A stretch of 11,099 nt of DNA, from positions 1 through 11,099 of the forward strand of contig JASLAV010000428.1 of NCBI GenBank assembly GCA_030146905.1. The letters are read 5' to 3'. Below, piece after piece: positions 7,135 through 11,099 of this stretch (position 1 is the stretch's first letter; the number at the start of each line of letters is the position of its first letter). Source of the DNA: Lentzea sp. (GTDB taxonomy: Bacteria; Actinomycetota; Actinomycetes; Mycobacteriales; Pseudonocardiaceae). The translations under genes and the position numbers were made by a program. Below the pieces are notes generated by a model. It made no database searches. It saw nothing but the letters and a program-made list of their open reading frames with translations, and was not told the DNA's origin.

Positions 7135-7914
7135 TTACGGTGACGATGCCGCGTATACGCGGCCCAGGTAGTCCCACAGAGCGTCGCCGAGGTCGTCGAC
7201 CTGCTGTCCCGCCAGCACGTCCCGCAGCACGCCTCGGCCGTTCTCCCGGAAGAACGCGCTCATCGAACGCAGGATGTCCCGGTCGCCGGCGGCGAACGTC
7301 TCGCCTATGGCGGCCAACCTTCGCGAGGTCCGGAGCACCTCCGGGTCGTCCACCGGGTCGTCGGCGCGGTAGTGCTCGACCACCTTCGCCAGCACCTCGG
7401 GCCATTCCTCGTCCAGCCGTTTCCGGGCGTCCGGACCGATTTCGAAGGCGTGTTGGTCCAGGAAATCGCGTTGTTCCCGGGTCAGGTGCCGGTCGAAGAT
7501 CGTGGTGCTGCCCAGCAGGGCGAGCAGCCGGTCCGAGTCCGGCCGGGTGGTCGCGGTCAACTGGACGAGCAGCCCTCTCGTCTGGCGGCGCAACGCGTTG
7601 AGCCGCCACACCTGTTCGTCCAGCTGTTCGAGGTGCCCGGTTAGCACGTCGGCGAGCGGTCCCGGGTCCGAGGTGTCGACCAGCACGTCGCCGATCTCTT
7701 CCAGCGACATGCCCAACTGCCGGAGCAGCCGGATCTGGTAGAGCCGGTGCAAGTCGGCCTCGGTGTACCGGCGATGGCCCGACCGCGTCCACTCGCCGGG
7801 TCGCAGCAGGCCCAGTTCGTCGGAGTGGTGCAGCGTGCGGACCGTCATCCCGGCGATCTTTGCCAACGCCCCGACGCTCCACCGCGGCTGGTCGACCCCC
7901 CCTGTCCTGGTCAC
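7135..7914 (-). CDS. MerR-family transcriptional regulator with large helical effector domain (TipAL-like)
   Basis: From GTG 7914 the product is 259 aa. Residues about 12-80 are a MerR winged-helix domain: WSVGALAKIAGMTVRTLHH, then GHRRYTEADLHRLYQIRLLR and LGMSLEEI. A coiled-coil linker follows (about 95-125, HLEQLDEQVWRLNALRRQ). The C-terminal 120 residues are helical and resemble the ligand-sensing domain of TipA-type regulators, by layout rather than by clear motif. The usual Tyr in the HHYDE part of the recognition region is Ser31. An ATG at 7926 is in frame, but it lies inside the -10 element (TATGGT), so translation from it is unlikely; GTG 7914 sits at the predicted transcript start. 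As in other MerR systems, it probably activates its own operon, and thereby the hydrolase gene, on binding a small molecule. Confidence 0.85.
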   Translation of the reverse strand: MTRTGGVDQPRWSVGALAKIAGMTVRTLHHSDELGLLRPGEWTRSGHRRYTEADLHRLYQIRLLRQLGMSLEEIGDVLVDTSDPGPLADVLTGHLEQLDEQVWRLNALRRQTRGLLVQLTATTRPDSDRLLALLGSTTIFDRHLTREQRDFLDQHAFEIGPDARKRLDEEWPEVLAKVVEHYRADDPVDDPEVLRTSRRLAAIGETFAAGDRDILRSMSAFFRENGRGVLRDVLAGQQVDDLGDALWDYLGRVYAASSP

Positions 7915-7921
7915 GACACCG

Positions 7922-7952
7922 ACCATAGAACCTCACGCAACGTCAGGTTCAA
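7922..7952 (-). promoter_or_regulatory. MerR-type promoter with 19-bp spacer and operator
   Basis: On the minus strand, TTGAAC (7952-7947) and TATGGT (7927-7922) are separated by exactly 19 bases, the over-long spacer characteristic of MerR-controlled promoters. Between them lies an imperfect dyad (7949-7929) with perfect outer arms AACCT and AGGTT and the core GACGTTGCGTG. The GTG at 7914 lies eight bases after the -10 element, so the message is probably leaderless or nearly so. Confidence 0.75.
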
Positions 7953-8071
7953 GTCCGATTCACGGATGGGTGAACGGGACTCTGGTGCGAACCCCTACCA
8001 GGTGGCAGGAGTCTTGGGAGCGCTTCCACGGAGGGGTCGACGGTTACCACGCTGGGCGCACCGCCTACGCC

Positions 8072-8086
8072 TGTGGGGTTCCAGAA
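8072..8086 (+). repeat. left terminal inverted repeat of the IS
   Basis: TGTGGGGTTCCAGAA, matching the right end 9254-9268 in inverted orientation with one mismatch. Confidence 0.75.
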
Positions 8087-8145
8087 CTCTGCACTGAGGC
8101 GCTGAGCTGCGGTGATCGCGCAGAAGTAGCTGTAGGAGCATGATC

Positions 8146-9228
8146 GTGGGGCGTGGCGCCACGACTGCTGTACCTGATCTTCGTCCGGCTCGTTGCGTTG
8201 GCTGGCTGGTCCTGCTCGGCCGGTCATCGGCGGCCAAGGACTTGGAGCTGCTGGTGCTGCGGCACGAAGTCGCCGTACTGCGCCGCACCAACCCCCGCCC
8301 GCGGCTGGAGTGGGCGGATCGCGCGGTGCTCGCCGCGCTGGTGCGCCGACTCCCCCAGATGCTGCGCGAGCACCGATTGGTGACACCGGGCACCATCCTC
8401 CGATGGCACCGGCGCCTGGTCGCGAAGAAGTGGACCTACCCCACCCGGACCGGCCGCCCACCGGTCGACGACGCCGTCGTGGCGTTGATCGAGCGGATGG
8501 CCCGAGAGAACGCCGGCTGGGGCTACCGCAGGATCCAAGGCGAGCTGCTCAAGCTCGGCCACCGGGTAGGCGCCTCAACGGTCCGCCGCGTGCTCAAGCG
8601 CCTGCGGATACCACCCACGCCCCAGCGCGACACCAACACCCCCTGGCGACGATTCCTCCGCGCGCAGGCCACGAGCATGCTGGCCTGCGACTTCTTCCAC
8701 GTCGACTGCGCCGTCACCCTCAAGCGCGTGTATGTGTTCTTCGTGGTGGAAGTCGCCACCCGCTACGTCCACATCCTCGGCGCCTCCACCAACCCCGATG
8801 GTCCTTGGACTACCCAGCAGGCCCGCAACCTGCTGATGGACCTGGCCGATCGGGCCGACGACTTCCGGTTCCTCATCCGGGACCGGGCCGGCCAGTTCAC
8901 CGCCTCGTTCGACGCTGTCTTCTCCGGCGCAGGCATCAAGGTCGTGAAAATTCCACCACGCTGCCCGCGAGCCAACGCCCACGCCGAACGGTTCGTCGGC
9001 ACCATCAGACGCGAAGCCACCGACCGACTACTCATCATCAACGAACACCACCTGCGAGCGGTCCTGGACCGCTACGCGGCCCACTACAACCACCACCGAC
9101 CACACCAAGCACTCCAGCTCGCACCACCACGACCGGACCAGCCGATCACGGAGCCGCGCTGCACCTCGATACGTCGCCGACCAGTCCTCGGCGGCCTCAT
9201 CAACGAGTACGAACCCACAGCCGCCTAA
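8146..9228 (+). CDS. IS transposase, integrase-core (DDE) family
   Basis: The protein (360 aa from GTG 8146; numbering here counts from the in-frame ATG 8140) has an N-terminal helix-turn-helix part (KDLELLVLRHEVAVL, then LVTPGTILRWHRRLVAKKW), an HTH_21-like GYRRIQGELLKLGH segment, and an integrase core. The core has Asp184 (LACDFF), Asp248 (LIRDRAGQF) and Glu283 (NAHAERFVGTIRRE), a DD35E triad. Conserved C-terminal signatures are HYNHHRPHQAL and PVLGGLINEY. AGGAG at 8134-8138 is seven bases before GTG 8146 but only one base before ATG 8140, so I chose the GTG. The extreme N-terminus is odd: the LLYLIFVRL segment that begins related transposases lies in the +1 frame here (see findings). Confidence 0.85.
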   Translation: MGRGATTAVPDLRPARCVGWLVLLGRSSAAKDLELLVLRHEVAVLRRTNPRPRLEWADRAVLAALVRRLPQMLREHRLVTPGTILRWHRRLVAKKWTYPTRTGRPPVDDAVVALIERMARENAGWGYRRIQGELLKLGHRVGASTVRRVLKRLRIPPTPQRDTNTPWRRFLRAQATSMLACDFFHVDCAVTLKRVYVFFVVEVATRYVHILGASTNPDGPWTTQQARNLLMDLADRADDFRFLIRDRAGQFTASFDAVFSGAGIKVVKIPPRCPRANAHAERFVGTIRREATDRLLIINEHHLRAVLDRYAAHYNHHRPHQALQLAPPRPDQPITEPRCTSIRRRPVLGGLINEYEPTAA

Positions 9229-9253
9229 CCGCAGGTCAGGTCATGTGGCTGAC

Positions 9254-9268
9254 TTTTGGAACCCCACA
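9254..9268 (-). repeat. right terminal inverted repeat of the IS
   Basis: TTTTGGAACCCCACA, the reverse complement of the left end with one mismatch. A decayed relative ends in CATCCCACA at 10204-10212. Confidence 0.75.
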
Positions 9269-9729
9269 CCTGCGCCGCCCTGCGCGCTCCAACGACCGGA
9301 CCCCTCGTCCCCTGCGGGCATCATGACCGAGATGACCGCCAGAGCACCGCTACTCAGGACACCACGATCCGACCATGCTCACCGCTCCCTCTGTCACAAC
9401 CCCGACAGCGAGAGCGTCACAGTGCGACCGCATCGGGAATAGGCGCATTCCTCGACGCCACTCACTCCGTCGTTCCGGCACCAGCCAAGTAGCACGAGCA
9501 AGAATTCAGTGCCTCAGTTGATCGCGATCCGTCGCAGCTCAACCAACCAGCCGACCACTTTACTCGGGCCAACGCCCAGTCAAGGGATCCGACCACCGTC
9601 CCTCAGGCCGAGCAACGACGTGTCCGGCGAGGTGAAGCAGCACAAACACCGGCCAGAGATCGCACGAAACGACGAGTCAAGGGTTCGCTGAGCGGTGTGC
9701 TCGCCCCCAGGAACGAACCAAGATCACAA
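9269..9729. other. gene-free stretch between the IS and the tRNA fragment
   Basis: About 460 bases with several short overlapping frames, none with consistent G/C-ended codons, a ribosome site or recognisable motifs. I see no repeat or structured RNA here. It is best read as intergenic or decayed accessory DNA. Confidence 0.5.
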
Positions 9730-9769
9730 AAGAGGGCCCTCGCAGTGGCTGACCTGCGAAGACCCTCTT
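9730..9769 (-). terminator. intrinsic terminator behind the tRNA-Pro 3' half
   Basis: AAGAGGG...CTCGCAG (9730-9745) pairs with CTGCGAAG...CCCTCTT (9754-9769), a stem of about 15-16 pairs with two imperfect positions and an eight-base loop. Read on the minus strand it is followed by TTTTGTGATCTT. It starts five bases after the tRNA 3' end, as expected for a natural tRNA terminator carried along with the gene end. Confidence 0.7.
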
Positions 9770-9774
9770 GGCCG

Positions 9775-9816
9775 TCGGGACGACAGGATTTGAACCTGCG
9801 ACCCCTTGACCCCCAG
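9775..9816 (-). tRNA. 3' half of tRNA-Pro(GGG), truncated; attachment-site remnant
   Basis: Read on the minus strand the sequence runs from an anticodon loop CTGGGGG (9816-9810), through anticodon-stem strand TCAAG, variable loop GGGTC, T-arm GCAGG-TTCAAAT-CCTGT, to acceptor strand CGTCCCG and discriminator A (9775). Anticodon GGG means proline. The 5' half is missing: upstream bases do not pair with TCAAG and no CGGGACG acceptor strand is present. Homology stops precisely at the anticodon loop, where tyrosine integrases commonly cut, so this looks like the tRNA end duplicated by an integrative element. It cannot make a functional tRNA. Confidence 0.8.
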
Positions 9817-10010
9817 GGTGGATCGGATCATGGTCTGAGCTGCGGAAACGCCGAACCGGCAGGCCATGACCTTGCGGTTGGTTGCACTTGAGCGCAGCTC
9901 GAACCTGTTGTCCCACCTTGACTTCTCCCAATTTCCTCCCATCTTCCTCCCATGACGAGCTTGTGTCGACCGCAGCGGGCGTCGAACGCCTGTACATGAA
10001 TCAAGTGGCC
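9810..10010 (+). repeat. 201-bp direct repeat, copy B, joined to the tRNA half
   Basis: This is the direct-repeat partner of 3434-3634 at about 83 % identity without gaps. Its first seven bases, CCCCCAG, are also the anticodon loop of the tRNA-Pro fragment, so the shared edge coincides with the presumed recombination core. On the minus strand the frame corresponding to copy A reads HRRSTPAAVDTSSSWEED, and here TGG replaces the TGA stop seen in copy A. Confidence 0.8.
9922..9952 (+). repeat. three 11-bp-spaced direct repeats (TTCCTCCCA type), copy B
   Basis: CTTCTCCCA (9922-9930), TTTCCTCCCA (9932-9941) and CTTCCTCCCA (9943-9952) repeat at one helical turn. The array is conserved in copy A while neighbouring bases have drifted, which hints at a protein-binding function such as integrase arm sites. 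Confidence 0.5.
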
Positions 10011-10051
10011 AAAGGATTCGGCAGCATGCGATTCTTATCGCAAGCGTTTCA

Positions 10052-10212
10052 ACCGGGTGTACAGCTCGCAAACTACGACCGGACTACCCGATCACAGAGC
10101 CGCATCACACGTCGACACGCCGCCGACCTACCCTCGGCAACCTGAACAATCTACGAATCCACAGCAGCCCAACCGAAGGCCAGTCTGCGTGGCCTGCGGT
10201 TAGCATCCCACA
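10052..10212 (+). mobile_element. decayed 3' end of an IS related to the 8072-9268 element
   Basis: From GACCGGAC at 10077 the sequence follows the IS from 9131 onward (offset 946, then 944 after a two-base gap) with roughly 70 % identity by eye, through the region of the transposase stop to CATCCCACA, matching the right terminal repeat. Homology fades left of about 10052. The reading frame is destroyed. It is an older, diverged relic, not a recent duplication of the intact copy. Confidence 0.65.
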
Positions 10213-10359
10213 CAGCCGAACACCCCTTGACTGAGTGGAAGTTTTCGTCGACTCCGCATTCGTACCGAACGTCGAGCCGACGCTCGCCAGGCAACACCCA
10301 GCCCGACCCGCTCGATTATTGCCCATGAAAAATCATTCTGGATTGATCACTAAAACCAT

Positions 10360-10614
10360 CTATCGCCTTCTCAATTCACGCGCCACCTCGATATCCTTCT
10401 TCAAGGCACTCAACCGCCAGGGCAGCCGGCCGTCGTCTAGGACAACGACGCGCAGCACCTCACCAATCTCCGGCCTGACATCCGAGCCAGCATGCCACAG
10501 CGGAGTCTTCGTTTTGTCGATCAATCCTTCCCCGCCGCCGTCAAAACGCACTCTGACACCCCACGGCAAGTTCTCGAGCACCACCACGTCCATTTCACGG
10601 TGCAAGTCACTCAT
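10360..10614 (-). CDS. small S1/OB-like protein, probable immunity protein of the adjacent toxin
   Basis: The 84-aa product begins MSDLHREMDVVV and contains strand-like segments WGVRVRFDGGGEGLIDKT, GEVLRVVVLDDGRLPWRLS, and a charged helical end KKDIEVARELRRR. The pattern of a glycine-rich turn after a VRF strand, then G-x-V and VVVLDDGR strands ending in LSxxKKD, resembles an S1-type OB fold. The ATG lies three bases after the restored stop (TAG) of the toxin gene, and GAAGGGG inside the toxin end is a ribosome site. Small acidic proteins in this position after a Hint-type toxin are usually cognate immunity proteins that bind the toxin in the cytoplasm. The immunity role is inferred from position. 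The surrounding DNA has lower GC than the rest of the window, typical of transferred toxin cassettes. Confidence 0.75.
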   Translation of the reverse strand: MSDLHREMDVVVLENLPWGVRVRFDGGGEGLIDKTKTPLWHAGSDVRPEIGEVLRVVVLDDGRLPWRLSALKKDIEVARELRRR

Positions 10615-10617
10615 GAC

Positions 10618-11099
10618 CTAACGCCCCTTCGGCTGCCACACCCTGCTCACAGTGAGCTCGTTGAACCGGTCAAGTCTACCCACCGGAATGGCGAACTCGA
10701 TTCGCGCACTGCCTCCAGGTCCTTGCCAGTCATACCAATGGGCGGTGTCTGCGAACTCAGTCAAAAAGTCCGGATGCATATCGTACCTGATCAACCCGTC
10801 GGCGTACCCCCTCTTCCTTGGTACTCCGCAGCTACGCCGTACTCTCCAAAGTAGACGGATTGGTCATCGTCCTGATGTGAAGCCGGATTAGGACCATTAG
10901 TGATCTCGTGGTCCAAGTCGCTCGATTTTGGCGTCCGATAGATGGAGACGGGCTTTCCGCAGTTGTGAACCAAAAAGTCCACACCGGCTGACACAACGTA
11001 GTAGGTGTGGACGCCGTCAATGGTCAGGTCGTAGACCGGTTCGAAGCGGGTGTATCGCTTGACGTCGGTGACCTGCGGCGAGGTGCTGTCGGTTGAGGT
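10618..11099 (-). pseudogene. C-terminal part of a Hint-type polymorphic toxin, frameshifted; 5' end outside the window
   Basis: The minus-strand frame entering at 11099 reads FEPVYDLTIDGVHTYYVV followed by DFLVHNC, the typical end of a Hint (intein-like, pre-toxin) domain with the His-Asn-Cys cleavage motif. The toxin domain then starts at GKPVSIYRT and runs through SVYFGEYGVAAEYQGRGG, but the frame stops at 10791. From about 10807 the coding pattern continues in another frame (YADGLIRYDMHPDFLTEF, then RIEFAIPVGRLDRFN) to the TAG at 10618-10620. One extra G in the five-G run (C run 10807-10811 on the + strand) would join both halves into about 160 residues in this window. The toxin fold is not certain: the early Arg, VYFGE strand and late RIEFAIP hint at an ADP-ribosyltransferase-like domain. 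The full protein would be a large secreted RHS- or polymorphic-type toxin. Confidence 0.7.

Larger units (their letters stand above)
8072..9268 (+). mobile_element. complete insertion sequence, about 1.2 kb, DD35E transposase
   Basis: The ends are TGTGGGGTTCCAGAA at 8072-8086 and its near-perfect reverse complement at 9254-9268 (14 of 15 positions), giving TG...CA termini. One transposase gene fills the interior. The element is inserted upstream of the MerR promoter, in divergent orientation. I see no convincing target-site duplication: the flanks are ACGCC on the left and CCTGC on the right, sharing at best a CC dinucleotide. That could mean an old insertion or a different true end. The transposase is IS3/retroviral-integrase-like; I cannot assign an exact IS name. 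Confidence 0.8.

Noticed and set aside
6219..7601. 460-codon + strand frame opposite the hydrolase and MerR genes
   Set aside because: Antisense shadow spanning two real genes and their intergenic promoter; no motif.
8064..9276. Target-site duplication flanking the IS
   Set aside because: Left ACGCC and right CCTGC do not match; at most a CC is shared, which is not meaningful.
9677..9997. 106-aa minus-strand frame across the tRNA fragment
   Set aside because: Its GVAGSNPVVPT segment is the familiar false translation of a tRNA T-arm, not a gene.
3434..10010. CRISPR array or iteron origin
   Set aside because: Only two long repeat copies 6.4 kb apart and one three-unit array; no regular repeat-spacer structure and no replication gene.

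Overview
The window is very GC-rich, with G or C in almost every third codon position, GTG/TTG starts, and Tat and Sec secretion signals. This points to a filamentous actinomycete, plausibly a Pseudonocardiaceae relative such as Saccharothrix, Lentzea or Actinosynnema. The genus is inferred from style only.

Left block (1-2803, + strand): three closely spaced genes for exported proteins. They are a small protein with six cysteines in its mature part, a Tat-exported SGNH/GDSL hydrolase, and a secreted TIM-barrel glycosidase-like protein with a C-terminal beta-rich domain. The set suggests extracellular carbohydrate work. A strong ribosome binding site in front of the hydrolase serves a 22-codon ORF whose TGA overlaps the hydrolase GTG, so translation may be coupled. 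A frameshifted remnant of unknown function follows (about 2872-3301).

Middle block (3434-9816): this 6.4 kb stretch looks like the remains of an integrated element. Its left edge is a 201-bp sequence repeated in direct orientation at 9810-10010 (about 83 % identity, no gaps). The right copy abuts the 3' half of a tRNA-Pro(GGG) gene, a usual tyrosine-recombinase attachment site. Inside are (i) an AAA ATPase of the DUF234 type behind a 34-bp nested palindrome that overlaps a probable leaderless promoter; (ii) a small uncharacterised minus-strand ORF; (iii) a minus-strand operon of a MerR-family regulator with a textbook 19-bp-spacer MerR promoter, followed by a secreted alpha/beta hydrolase of the PAF-acetylhydrolase type whose nucleophile elbow reads GQGLG instead of GxSxG; and (iv) a complete insertion sequence of about 1.2 kb with a DD35E transposase and 15-bp terminal inverted repeats. 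No integrase gene is present.

Right block (9810-11099): the second repeat copy, a decayed 3' end of the same IS family, and a minus-strand toxin/immunity cassette. The toxin gene enters from beyond the window. It carries the end of a Hint (pre-toxin) domain and a C-terminal toxin domain interrupted by a frameshift in a run of five G. Three bases after the restored toxin stop begins an 84-aa protein with an S1/OB-like look, the probable immunity protein. Overall, the right two thirds is accessory DNA with at least four frame disruptions.
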